In this document: one piece after another, positions 7,646 through 15,717 of the stretch
How the letters are laid out: every line of letters starts with the position of its first letter
How positions within the stretch are numbered: position 1 is the stretch's first letter
NCBI GenBank assembly: GCA_947596085.1
Contig: CANQEW010000029.1
Location: forward strand, 1-33,556
DNA length: 33,556 nt
Direction of reading: 5' to 3'
DNA from: an uncultured Clostridia bacterium
Lineage (GTDB): Bacteria > Bacillota > Clostridia > Christensenellales > Aristaeellaceae
The notes under the pieces: generated by a model
Told to the model about the DNA's origin: nothing
Seen by the model: the letters and a program-made list of their open reading frames with translations, nothing else
The model's database searches: none
Made by a program: the position numbers and the translations under genes

Positions 7646-8647
7646 ATGGAAAAGAAAGTGAGAATGGCGGACATCGCGGAGCGGCTGGGCATCAGCACCG
7701 TGACGGTCTCCAGGGCGCTGTCCGGCAAGGACGGCGTGAGCGAGGCGGTCCGCGCCAAAATCTGTCAGGCGGCGGCGGAACTGGGCTATCAGGGAAAGAT
7801 CGCCGCGCCGGGGAATCTGGCGGGAGAGACCGTAGGCGTGCTGATTCACGAGCGCTTTCTATCCAAGGATCAATCGTTCTACCTGTCGCTGTATGAGCGC
7901 GTGGTCGCGAATCTGGCAAAGTACAACATGTTCGGCCTGCTGGAATCCGTGCTTTGGGAGGAGGAACGCGACCTCGTAAAGCCCCGCTTCATTCAATCCA
8001 ACCGGGTGCAGTCGCTCATCATCATCGGTTCCATGGATGTACAATATGTAAACTTCATTCAAGGGCTAGGCCTCCCGGTGGTTCGCCTGGACGCCTATGA
8101 CGCCTCTTCCAGCCTGGACACCGTCATTTCGGACGGATACTATGGAATGTACCGCATGACCAGCTACCTTCTGCAGCGCGGGCACCGCAAAATCGCCTAT
8201 CTGGGCACGATTGGAGCCACCAGCAGCATCACCGACCGCTACTACGGCTACTGCCGGGCGATGCAGGAAAACGGCGCGCCGCTGCGGTCGGAATGGGTGC
8301 TGCCCGACCGGGACGCGCACGGCTACTTCACCATTGAACTGCCCCGGGAGATGCCGACCGCCTTCGTCTGCAACTGCGACGCCGCCGCCTATCACCTGAC
8401 CCGGCTGCTGACGGAGAAGGGATACCGGGTTCCGGAGGACATCTCCGTGGTCGCATTTGACGACTTTCTGTTTTCCGAGCTCTCCAACCCCAGAATCACG
8501 ACCTACGCCGTGGACATGGACGGCATGGCCAGAGCCTCCGTCCGGCAACTGCAGGCGCGGCGCGACCACCCCGAGCGAGAACAGGATCTCCGCGTAATTA
8601 CAGGCTTTCTTCGAGAAAAAGAAAGCGTAACCGACATTCACGATTAA
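7646..8647 (+). CDS. LacI-family transcriptional regulator
   Basis: The 333-residue protein opens with the classic LacI headpiece: MADIAERLGISTVTVSRALSGKDGVSEAVRAKI (about residues 7-39), a helix-turn-helix plus hinge helix. A periplasmic-binding-like ligand domain follows, with RVQSLIIIGS, the GHRKIAYLG motif, and VPEDISVVAFDDFLFSELSNPRITT near the end. These regulators usually repress sugar-catabolic genes and release DNA on binding the sugar. Its position between the divergent mutase gene and the mannan operon makes both its probable targets. A shared GAATTTAAG element at the two promoters supports this. The inducer cannot be deduced; a manno-oligosaccharide or its breakdown product is likely by context. 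Confidence 0.93.
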   Translation: MEKKVRMADIAERLGISTVTVSRALSGKDGVSEAVRAKICQAAAELGYQGKIAAPGNLAGETVGVLIHERFLSKDQSFYLSLYERVVANLAKYNMFGLLESVLWEEERDLVKPRFIQSNRVQSLIIIGSMDVQYVNFIQGLGLPVVRLDAYDASSSLDTVISDGYYGMYRMTSYLLQRGHRKIAYLGTIGATSSITDRYYGYCRAMQENGAPLRSEWVLPDRDAHGYFTIELPREMPTAFVCNCDAAAYHLTRLLTEKGYRVPEDISVVAFDDFLFSELSNPRITTYAVDMDGMARASVRQLQARRDHPEREQDLRVITGFLREKESVTDIHD

Positions 8648-8830
8648 GCAGAATTTGCGTTCCTTCGGATAGTCGAACCAGACGCCTTTCCTCGAAGGAG
8701 TGCCTTTATTTGCCCTGCGCATCCGTAGTTTTGCGTAATCCGGCACACGCCCTGCGCGGAACGTAAAATGCGCTCGGTATTTTTTGGTCATTTTGGAGAA
8801 GTTGCGTTTCGGTGCCATATTTTATTAAAC
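8648..8830. other. Intergenic stretch with no recognisable gene
   Basis: Between the regulator stop and the mannan promoter there is no convincing plus-strand gene and only weak stems around CGAAGGA. On the minus strand an open frame from 8818 starts MAPKRNFSKMTKKYRAHF and includes KGTPSRKGVWFDYPKER. It then runs antisense into the regulator gene. It lacks a ribosome site and I do not recognise a family, so I do not call it a gene. It might be a relic or part of a dispersed intergenic repeat. Confidence 0.4.
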
Positions 8831-8853
8831 TTATTATTGACAGAATTTAAGTT
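8828..8853. promoter_or_regulatory. Candidate operator at the mannan operon promoter
   Basis: AACTTA (8828-8833) and TAAGTT (8848-8853) form an inverted repeat flanking the -35 box. The right arm contains GAATTTAAG (8843-8851), identical to the element over the -35 box of the divergent mutase promoter (as CTTAAATTC at 7511-7519). Its assignment to the adjacent LacI-type regulator is inference. Confidence 0.45.
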
Positions 8854-8865
8854 ACGTAGTATAGT
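8837..8865 (+). promoter_or_regulatory. Promoter of the mannan utilisation operon
   Basis: TTGACA (8837-8842) and TATAGT (8860-8865) have a 17-base spacer. The leader is about 40 bases and ends in AAAGGAGGA before ATG 8912. Confidence 0.8.
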
Positions 8866-8911
8866 TTAATCAAGCTGATTTTCGGTAATTTACTTAAAAG
8901 GAGGAACTCGT

Positions 8912-10249
8912 ATGAAAAAGTTAATCAGCGCGCTCTTGGTTCTCACCATGCTCCTCTCCCTGGTCGCACTGGGCGAGGGCGAACCGGCTGTTCCCGCCAT
9001 CAATGAAATCACGCTGGGCACGGACTTCCAGGACGTGTCCGCCGAGATCAAGATTCTCACCAACCGCACCGACATCGTGGACACCGTGTACAAGGGATAC
9101 GCGGAGCAGTTCATGGAGCTCTATCCCAACATCAAGGTGACCTACGAGGGCATCACCGACTATGAGGAATCCCTCCGCCTGCGCCTGACCACCGGCGATT
9201 GGGGCGACATCTGCTTCATCCCCACCTCCGTGCAGAAGGCTCAGCTGGGCAACTACTTCATCCCGGTGGGCAGCTTTGACGATCTCGATCCCATCTACAA
9301 CTTCGTCAGCGACAAGTCCTATGACGGCACCGTGTACGGCATCGCCAACGGCGGCACCGCCGACGGCGTGCTCTACAACAAGCGCATCTGGGCCGAGGCC
9401 GGCATCACCGAGGTTCCGTCCACCCCGGAGGAGTTCCTCGAGGATCTGCAGATCATCAAGGACAAGACCGACGCCATCCCGCTCTACACCAACTTCGCGG
9501 CCGGCTGGACGATGGGCGCCTGGGACGCCTACATCTGGGTCTCCGCGACCGGCGATCCCGACTTCCACAGCAACATCGTGCACATGGCCAACCCCTTCTC
9601 CGACCGCGGCGACCAGACCGGCCCCTACGCGGTGTACTACACGCTGTATGAAGCCGTCAAGCGCGGCCTGATCGAGGACGACCCGATGTCCACCGACTGG
9701 GAGTCCAGCAAGGGTCGCCTGAACCGGGGCGAAATCGCCACCATGGTGCTGGGCAGCTGGGCGGTCGCGCAGATGCAGGACGCCGGCGACACCCCCGAGG
9801 ACGTGGGGTACATGCCCTTCCCGATCACCGTCAACGGCGAGCGCTTCGCGGGCGCGGGCGGAAACTACGCCTATGGCATCAACAAGAACGCCTCCACTGA
9901 CAACCAGATCGCTTCCTTGCTCTACGTGAAGTGGCTGGTCGAGGAATCCCCGATGTTCGCCGACGAGCAGAGCATTCCCGCCCTCAAGGATGCCCCGATG
10001 CCCGACGTGCTGGCCGACTTCCAGGGCGTGACCCTGCTGGCCAACAACGCCGCCCCCGCCGGTGAGGAGGATCTGTTCGATCAGGTCAACAACGAGAGCG
10101 AGGTCGGCCTGAACAACGACGACTATCCGGACTGCATGATCCTCGAAGCGGCGCTGACCGGTTCCCAGACGCTGGAGGACCTGATGGGCGAGTGGAACGA
10201 GAAGTGGTCCCGCGCGCAGGATTCCCTGGGCGTAGAGGTCAATCAGTAA
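8912..10249 (+). CDS. Sugar ABC transporter substrate-binding protein, probable manno-oligosaccharide binder
   Basis: The 445-residue family-1 extracellular binding protein starts with a signal sequence (MKKLISALLVLTMLLSLVAL). No lipobox Cys is visible, which is unusual for a Gram-positive sugar-binding protein. After the signal come IKILTNRTD, YAEQFMELYPNIKVTYEGITDYEESLRLRLTTGD, and YGIANGGTADGVLYNKRIWAEAG. This last is the usual hinge region where the lobe crosses over. Several Trp and Tyr residues (for example WTMGAWDAYIW) could stack on sugars. The ribosome site is AAGGAGG. It heads the operon of two permeases and mannoside phosphorylases, so beta-manno-oligosaccharides are the likely ligand; the ligand is not proven by sequence. 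Confidence 0.9.
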   Translation: MKKLISALLVLTMLLSLVALGEGEPAVPAINEITLGTDFQDVSAEIKILTNRTDIVDTVYKGYAEQFMELYPNIKVTYEGITDYEESLRLRLTTGDWGDICFIPTSVQKAQLGNYFIPVGSFDDLDPIYNFVSDKSYDGTVYGIANGGTADGVLYNKRIWAEAGITEVPSTPEEFLEDLQIIKDKTDAIPLYTNFAAGWTMGAWDAYIWVSATGDPDFHSNIVHMANPFSDRGDQTGPYAVYYTLYEAVKRGLIEDDPMSTDWESSKGRLNRGEIATMVLGSWAVAQMQDAGDTPEDVGYMPFPITVNGERFAGAGGNYAYGINKNASTDNQIASLLYVKWLVEESPMFADEQSIPALKDAPMPDVLADFQGVTLLANNAAPAGEEDLFDQVNNESEVGLNNDDYPDCMILEAALTGSQTLEDLMGEWNEKWSRAQDSLGVEVNQ

Positions 10250-10259
10250 GCGATCCCAG

Positions 10260-10319
10260 GCCGGCGCGGCCCTTCCGCGCCGGCGGGACACAGGCGGCCG
10301 CCGCACTGCGACCGCCTGT
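10260..10319 (+). other. Two intercistronic hairpins after the sugar-binding protein gene
   Basis: The first is a perfect 10-bp stem, 10260-10269 / 10275-10284, with loop CCCTT. The second pairs ACAGGCGG (10290-10297) with CCGCCTGT (10312-10319) and is followed by CTTTCC. Neither has a strong T tract. They could stabilise the binding-protein message or cause partial termination before the permeases. Confidence 0.55.
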
Positions 10320-10357
10320 CTTTCCAGGATGACCCAAACCATACGGAGGTGACAACC

Positions 10358-11377
10358 GTGAGCAAGTCGGCGACGTCTCAGGCCGCCCAGCGAAAATCGG
10401 CAATGTCGAGCTTGCTGGGCGGAGGCAAGACCAACCGCATATTGGTCATCGTTACATTCATGTTCATTCCCCTGCTGCTGTTGGCTGTGTTTACCTACAT
10501 CCCCTTCCTGGAGATGGTGCGATTCAGCTTCTTCAACCGGACCTACCTGGACGAAGGCACGTTCGTGGGCTGGAAGAACTACATCGACGTCTTTTCCCGC
10601 AAGGACATCTTCGGCAGCCTGATCGTCAGCGTCTACTACATGGGCGGCGCGGTGGTCCAGCTGGCCCTGGCGCTGTTCTTCGCCTCGCTGATGGTATTCA
10701 AGGCGAAGGGCTCTTCCATCTACAAGGCGTGCATGTTCTTCCCCTATCTGATCTGCGGCATCGCGGTGGGCTTCATTTTCAAGTTTTTCTACGCCCACGG
10801 CTACGTTTTGGACTCAATTTTAGGATTATTTGGCATTCCATTGGAGGATTGTCCGCTATGGTTGCAGAATCAAAATATAAATAACATCGCGCTGGTGGCC
10901 ACGTCCGTATGGCGCTACACCGGCCAGAACATGGTGCTGTTCCTGGGCGCGATGATGTCCGTGGACAATGAGCTCTACGAGGCGGCGAGCCTCGACGGCG
11001 CGGGCCGCTGGCAGCAGTTCAAGTACATCATCCTGCCCTCCATCAAGACCATCATCGTGCTGAACCTGATTCTGTCCATCAGCGGCTCCCTCAGCGCGTT
11101 CGAGCCGCCGTACGTCATCACCAACGGCACCATGGGCACCGGCACCTACTTCGTCATCATGAACCGCATCGCCCACGAGAACCAGAAGGTGGGTCTCGCC
11201 TGCGCGATGGCGATCGTGCTGCTGGGCATCATCGTGCTGTGCACCATCGGTCAGAACCTGTTCTTTAAGTATGTATTCAAGGACGGCTCGGAGGACGACG
11301 TGACCCGCGCCGAGCGCAAGGCGGCGCAGAAGGCCGCAAAACTGGCCCGCAGAGGAGGTGCGCGCGTTCATGGGTAA
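10358..11377 (+). CDS. Sugar ABC transporter permease (MalF-type)
   Basis: This 339-residue membrane protein has about six hydrophobic segments and belongs to the sugar-type permease family. FTYIPFLEMVRFSFFNRTYL follows the first segment, and the EAA loop reads ELYEAASLDGAGRWQQFKYIILP (about residues 206-228). The start is GTG 10358, placed 8 bases after GGAGG (10345-10349); the in-frame GTG at 10349 overlaps the ribosome site and is unlikely. A charged C-terminal tail rich in Lys and Arg ends in an 8-base overlap with the next permease gene. It forms the membrane channel together with that permease. Confidence 0.93.
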   Translation: MSKSATSQAAQRKSAMSSLLGGGKTNRILVIVTFMFIPLLLLAVFTYIPFLEMVRFSFFNRTYLDEGTFVGWKNYIDVFSRKDIFGSLIVSVYYMGGAVVQLALALFFASLMVFKAKGSSIYKACMFFPYLICGIAVGFIFKFFYAHGYVLDSILGLFGIPLEDCPLWLQNQNINNIALVATSVWRYTGQNMVLFLGAMMSVDNELYEAASLDGAGRWQQFKYIILPSIKTIIVLNLILSISGSLSAFEPPYVITNGTMGTGTYFVIMNRIAHENQKVGLACAMAIVLLGIIVLCTIGQNLFFKYVFKDGSEDDVTRAERKAAQKAAKLARRGGARVHG

Positions 11378-12221
11378 GCTCAAACACATGAAGCTGGGCG
11401 ATTGGATCTTCAACATCGTCCAGTATGTGATGCTCATCAGCGCGTCCATCATCGCGCTCATCCCCGTGGTGGTGTGCATCTTCACCGCCTTCAAGACCGA
11501 CGCGGAATACCAGGCCACCACGCCGCTGGTGCTGCCGGAATCCTTCGGGAACTTCGACAACTTCGTGCAGGCGTTCACCAAGGCCAACATGCTGCGGGGC
11601 TTTCTGAACACGGGCATCGTGCTGATCGTGGTGCTGGTGCTGTCGATCCTGTTCGCCTCGATGCTGGCCTACGTGCTGGATCGCTTCCGCTTCATCGGCA
11701 GCGGCCTGATCCGCAATCTGTTCATGTTCGCCTCGCTGATCCCGGGCATCGCCACCCAGGTGACGGTCTACCAGATCATGTACAACCTGCGGCTGATCAA
11801 CCACCTGTACGGCTACATCATCGTGCTGTGCGGCACGGACATCATCTCCATCTACATCTTCCTGCAGTTCTTTGAGAACCTGCCGAAGAGCCTGGATGAG
11901 AGCGCCATACTGGACGGATGCAGCTACTTCGGCGTGTTCTTCAAGATTCTGTTCCCGCTGCTCAAGCCCGCCATCGTCACGAGCTGCGTGCTCAAGGGCG
12001 TGAGCGTGTACAACGAATACTACATGTCCAACCTCTACCTGCAGAGCTCGGAGCTCAAGACCATCTCCACCGCCCTGTACACCTTCACCGGCCCCTATGG
12101 CAGTCAGTACAACTACATCTGCGCGGGCGTACTGATCACCATCCTGCCGATCCTGGTGCTGTTCCTGATCTGCCAGAAGCAGGTCTACGGCGGCATGGCG
12201 GCCGGCGCCGTCAAGGGCTGA
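11370..12221 (+). CDS. Sugar ABC transporter permease (MalG-type)
   Basis: The 283-residue protein is the MalG-like partner permease. It has an N-terminal segment, FKTDAEYQATTPLVLPESFGNFDNF, which is the usual region after the first membrane helix. The EAA loop reads SLDESAILDGCSYFGVFFKILFPLLKP. ATG 11370 lies about 11 bases after GAGGAGG, and the gene overlaps the end of the upstream permease by 8 bases, so translation is probably coupled. No ATPase gene is present in the operon. By analogy with many Firmicutes sugar importers, a shared MsmK-like ATPase elsewhere in the genome should energise it. Confidence 0.93.
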   Translation: MGKLKHMKLGDWIFNIVQYVMLISASIIALIPVVVCIFTAFKTDAEYQATTPLVLPESFGNFDNFVQAFTKANMLRGFLNTGIVLIVVLVLSILFASMLAYVLDRFRFIGSGLIRNLFMFASLIPGIATQVTVYQIMYNLRLINHLYGYIIVLCGTDIISIYIFLQFFENLPKSLDESAILDGCSYFGVFFKILFPLLKPAIVTSCVLKGVSVYNEYYMSNLYLQSSELKTISTALYTFTGPYGSQYNYICAGVLITILPILVLFLICQKQVYGGMAAGAVKG

Positions 12222-12240
12222 CAAAATTCATCCCCCCTCA

Positions 12241-12297
12241 CTCCCTTCCGCCCGATTGGCATTCCAAAGGGTCCTCAAGTCCTCGGGCGGAGGGGAG
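12241..12297 (+). other. Long intercistronic hairpin between transporter and enzyme genes
   Basis: A 15-bp stem with one G-U pair links 12241-12255 with 12283-12297 around a 27-base loop. No T tract follows. It divides the transporter genes from the catabolic genes and may set a processing or stability boundary in the mRNA. Confidence 0.5.
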
Positions 12298-12324
12298 ATT
12301 ACTCAAACATTGGAGGAATTCCCC

Positions 12325-13344
12325 ATGAATCGCGTGCGAATTATCGGCAAAGCTCTGGCAAATCTGCCCTGGCAGGAGCGTCCAAAGAACTGCCTTGCTC
12401 CCCTGTGGAGATATACGGAAAATCCCATCATCCATCGCAATCCCCTGCCCGGCGTGGCGCGCATCTTTAACAGCGCGGTGCTGCCCTACAGGGACGGCTT
12501 CGTCGGCGTGTTCCGCGGCGAGCAAACCAACGGCGTGCCCTACATCTATCTGGGCCGCAGTGCGGACGGCGTCCATTGGAACTTCGAAGGCGAAAAGATC
12601 CCCTTCGTGGATGAGAGCGGCGCGCCCTTCATGCCGCCATACGCCTATGATCCCCGGCTGGTAGAGATCGAGGGAACCTATTATATCATCTGGTGCCAGG
12701 ACGCCTACGGCGCGACGCTGGGCATGGCCAGGACCCGGGACTTTCAAACCTTCACCCGCATCGAGAATCCCTTCGTGCCCTTTAACCGCAACGGCGTGCT
12801 CTTTCCCCGGAAGATAAACGGAAAGTACATGCTGCTCTCCCGCCCCAGCGACAGCGGCCACACGCCCTTCGGCGACATTTTCCTGTCCGAGAGCCGCGAT
12901 TTGGAGTATTGGGGGCATCACCGCCACGTGATGGGCAAGGGTAGCCAGTGGTGGCAGAACATCAAAATCGGCGGAGGCGCCGCGCCCATCGAGACCAGCG
13001 AGGGCTGGCTGCTGATCTACCACGGCGTGACCGGCACCTGCAACGGCTTCGTATACAGCATCGGCGGCGCGATTCTCGACATCGACAACCCCAGCCGCGT
13101 GCTCTATCGCAGCGGGGACTTCCTGCTGACGCCGGAGGAGTGGTACGAGGAGCGCGGCTTCGTCCCCAACGTGTGCTTCCCCTGCGCCACGCTGCAGGAC
13201 GCGGACACCGGGCGCATCGCCGTCTACTATGGCGCCGCCGACACCTACGTCGGCCTGGCGTTCACCGACGTGAACACCATCGTTCAGTTCATCAAGGAGC
13301 ACGACGCGGCCGAAGCCGGAGATCGCGAGGAGGGCCGCCGATAA
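12325..13344 (+). CDS. GH130 beta-1,4-mannooligosaccharide phosphorylase (likely)
   Basis: The 339-residue cytoplasmic enzyme is a five-bladed beta-propeller glycoside phosphorylase of family GH130. It shows ENPIIHRNPLPGVARIFNSAVL near the N-terminus and YAYDPRLVEIEGTYYI, where Asp109 corresponds to the family's general acid. NGVLFPRKINGKYMLLSRPSD and GWLLIYHGVTGTCNG are further family blocks. The subtype resembles the GH130_2 enzymes that phosphorolyse beta-1,4-mannooligosaccharides to mannose-1-phosphate. The second GH130 in the operon covers the mannosylglucose role, which supports the assignment. ATG 12325 follows GGAGG (12312-12316). Related GH130 members act on N-glycan mannosides, so the exact acceptor needs assay. 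Confidence is high for the family, moderate for the substrate. Confidence 0.87.
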   Translation: MNRVRIIGKALANLPWQERPKNCLAPLWRYTENPIIHRNPLPGVARIFNSAVLPYRDGFVGVFRGEQTNGVPYIYLGRSADGVHWNFEGEKIPFVDESGAPFMPPYAYDPRLVEIEGTYYIIWCQDAYGATLGMARTRDFQTFTRIENPFVPFNRNGVLFPRKINGKYMLLSRPSDSGHTPFGDIFLSESRDLEYWGHHRHVMGKGSQWWQNIKIGGGAAPIETSEGWLLIYHGVTGTCNGFVYSIGGAILDIDNPSRVLYRSGDFLLTPEEWYEERGFVPNVCFPCATLQDADTGRIAVYYGAADTYVGLAFTDVNTIVQFIKEHDAAEAGDREEGRR

Positions 13345-13363
13345 ACACAAGGAGGATTGCCGT

Positions 13364-14536
13364 ATGTTGAGAGAGCGAGCGCGAACCATGCTGGAGGAGC
13401 AGATCCTCCCCTTCTGGAAGTCGCTGCGCGACGACGAGTTCGGGGGGTACTACGGTCAAGTGAACTTTGACAGGAGCGTCGACCGCCGCGCGGAAAAGGG
13501 CTGTATCCTGCACAGCCGCATCCTGTGGTTCTTCTCCCGCTGCGCGAAGGCGCTGGATCGCCGCGACTGCCTGGAGGAGGCGGAGCATGCCTACCGCTTT
13601 CTGCGCGACCGCCTTCTGGACCGGGAGTTCGGCGGCGCGTACTGGAGCGTGGACTTTCATGGCAATCCTCAGGATGACAGCAAACACACCTACTGTCAGG
13701 CCTTCGCCGTGTACGGCCTGTCCGCCTACTACGAGGCCAGCGGAGACGCGGAGGCGCTGCGGCTCGCGACGGAGCTCTTTCATTTGATTGAAGGCAAGTT
13801 CCGGGACGCGGGCGGCTATCTGGAGGCCTTCGACCGGCGGTTTGCGCCGGTGGAAGACGAGAAGCTGTCCGAAAACGGCGTGATGGCGGAGCGCACGATG
13901 AACACGCTCCTGCACGTATTCGAGGGCTGCGCGGGGCTGTATCAGGCAAAGCCCGACCCAAAGGTCGAAGCTGCCATGCGTGAAATCCTCGCCATCTTCC
14001 AGGAAAAGGTGTACAATCCGAGCCTCCGCCGCCAGGAGGTGTTCTTCGACCGGGACTATCACAGCCTCATCGACCTGCACAGCTACGGGCACGACATCGA
14101 GACGAGCTGGCTGCTGGACTGGGGCTGCGGCCTGTTGGGCGACGCGGAGCTGTCCGCGAGGATCTCCGCTCTCGGCAGCGCGCTGGCCGAAAGCGTATAC
14201 GACCGGGCCTTCCGCGATCACTCCGTGCGCAACGAGTGTGAGCGCGGCAAAGTGGATGAAACCCGCATCTGGTGGGTGCAGGCCGAGGCGGTGCTCGGCT
14301 TCGTGAACGAGTGGGAGAAGCACCCGCAGGATGAAAAGTTCCTTCACGCCGCCGGGGATGTGCTGGACTTCATCCAACAGTTCCAGACGGATCACCGAAG
14401 CGGAAGCGAATGGTTTTGGGCGGTCGGCCCCGACGGAGAGCCCGACTCCAGCCAACCCCTGGCCGGGATGTGGAAGTGCCCCTACCACAACGGTCGCATG
14501 TGCCTCGAATTGATAAGGAGGAATCCCCATGGCTGA
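13364..14536 (+). CDS. AGE-family 2-epimerase, probable mannobiose/cellobiose 2-epimerase
   Basis: The 390-residue protein is an (alpha/alpha)6-barrel epimerase of the N-acylglucosamine/cellobiose 2-epimerase family. [15 protein letters not shown] near the N-terminus, [27 protein letters not shown] with His243, [13 protein letters not shown], and [15 protein letters not shown] with His375 match cellobiose 2-epimerases. The two His residues correspond to the catalytic pair known in that group. In mannan pathways the enzyme turns beta-1,4-mannobiose into mannosyl-glucose, the substrate of the phosphorylase encoded immediately downstream. The two genes overlap by 8 bases. Its ribosome site is AAGGAGG. 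That context favours mannobiose over cellobiose as the physiological substrate. Confidence 0.92.
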   Translation: MLRERARTMLEEQILPFWKSLRDDEFGGYYGQVNFDRSVDRRAEKGCILHSRILWFFSRCAKALDRRDCLEEAEHAYRFLRDRLLDREFGGAYWSVDFHGNPQDDSKHTYCQAFAVYGLSAYYEASGDAEALRLATELFHLIEGKFRDAGGYLEAFDRRFAPVEDEKLSENGVMAERTMNTLLHVFEGCAGLYQAKPDPKVEAAMREILAIFQEKVYNPSLRRQEVFFDRDYHSLIDLHSYGHDIETSWLLDWGCGLLGDAELSARISALGSALAESVYDRAFRDHSVRNECERGKVDETRIWWVQAEAVLGFVNEWEKHPQDEKFLHAAGDVLDFIQQFQTDHRSGSEWFWAVGPDGEPDSSQPLAGMWKCPYHNGRMCLELIRRNPHG

Positions 14537-15713
14537 ACTGCATCCGGAATACGCTCGCCAAAGGGCCATTCAGGAGGCCCTGTTGAACCGCAAAAACCGC
14601 AAATTGGCGTTTTACAACGGCGTCTACGACCGCTGGGAGAATCCCGTGCTCACGCGCGAGATGATTCCCCTGACCTGGCGCTACGACCTGAATCCCGCGA
14701 CCAACCCCTACTTCATGGAGCGGCTGGGCGTCAACGCGGTCTTCAATTCCGGCGCCATCGAATTGGATGGAAAGTTCTATCTGGTAGCTCGTGTGGAGGG
14801 AAACGACCGCAAGTCCTTCTTCGCCGTGGCTGAAAGCGAGAGCGGCGTGGACGGCTTTCGCTTCTGGGACTACCCCGTCGTGCTGCCGGACACCTGCCCC
14901 GAGGAAGTAAACGTCTATGACATGCGATTGACCAAACATGAGGACGGCTGGATCTACGGGGTGTTCTGCTCCGAGCGCAAGGACGCGTCCTCCCCCGACC
15001 TCTCCGCCGCCATCGCCGCGGCTGGGATCGTCCGCACCAGGGATTTGAAGCGCTGGGAGCGCCTCCCCGACCTCGTGACGCTGCGCTCGCCCCAGCAGAG
15101 GAACGTCTGCCTGCTTCCGGAATTCGTGGACGGTAAGTACGCCTTCTTCACCCGTCCGATGGACGACTTCATCGAGACCGGCTCCGGCGGCGGCATCGGC
15201 TTCGGCCTCTGTGAGGACATCACTCGCGCCGTCATCGACGAGGAGCGCATCACCAGCCCCCGCCGCTACCACACCATCACCGAGAGCAAGAACGGCTCCG
15301 GGGCGGTTCCCTTCCGCACGGAGCGCGGCTGGATTCACATCGCTCACGGCGTGCGCAACACCGCCGCCGGGCTGCGCTACGTGATCTACGCCTACGCCAC
15401 CGACTTAAAGGAGCCGTGGAAGGTCATCGCCGAGCCGAGCGGCTATTTGATCGCCCCGCTGGGCGCGGAGCGCGTGGGCGATGTATCCAACGTGGTGTTC
15501 ACCAACGGCGCCATCGTGCGGGACAACGGGGACGTGTTCATCTACTACGCCTCCGACGACACCCGCCTCCACGTGGCGACCTCCACGGTGGACAGGCTCG
15601 TCGATTATGTATTCAACACCCCCGCCGATCCCCTGCGCAGCGCGGACTGCGTGCGGCAGCGCAGCGATCTGATCCGGCGGAATCTGGACTATCTCGCGCG
15701 CGAAGAGGAGTGA
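14529..15713 (+). CDS. GH130 4-O-beta-D-mannosyl-D-glucose phosphorylase
   Basis: The 394-residue protein matches the GH130_1 subgroup. [19 protein letters not shown] (about 59-77), [18 protein letters not shown] with Asp131, and [18 protein letters not shown] are diagnostic. Asp131 coincides in number with the catalytic Asp reported for the Bacteroides fragilis enzyme. The reaction is phosphorolysis of mannosyl-glucose to alpha-mannose-1-phosphate and glucose in the cytoplasm. It completes the epimerase-phosphorylase route for mannobiose. ATG 14529 overlaps the epimerase stop, with AAGGAGG upstream inside the epimerase gene, so the two are likely translationally coupled. The next gene follows after 4 bases. 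Confidence 0.93.
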   Translation: MAELHPEYARQRAIQEALLNRKNRKLAFYNGVYDRWENPVLTREMIPLTWRYDLNPATNPYFMERLGVNAVFNSGAIELDGKFYLVARVEGNDRKSFFAVAESESGVDGFRFWDYPVVLPDTCPEEVNVYDMRLTKHEDGWIYGVFCSERKDASSPDLSAAIAAAGIVRTRDLKRWERLPDLVTLRSPQQRNVCLLPEFVDGKYAFFTRPMDDFIETGSGGGIGFGLCEDITRAVIDEERITSPRRYHTITESKNGSGAVPFRTERGWIHIAHGVRNTAAGLRYVIYAYATDLKEPWKVIAEPSGYLIAPLGAERVGDVSNVVFTNGAIVRDNGDVFIYYASDDTRLHVATSTVDRLVDYVFNTPADPLRSADCVRQRSDLIRRNLDYLAREEE

Positions 15714-15717
15714 TGAT

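Noticed and set aside
8921-10798. A 625-codon minus-strand frame antisense to the sugar-binding protein
   Set aside because: It is a mirror frame of a codon-biased GC-rich gene, with no family motif and no promoter.
13364-14536. N-acylglucosamine 2-epimerase function
   Set aside because: The motifs and the two His positions fit cellobiose/mannobiose 2-epimerases better, and the gene overlaps a mannosylglucose phosphorylase gene.
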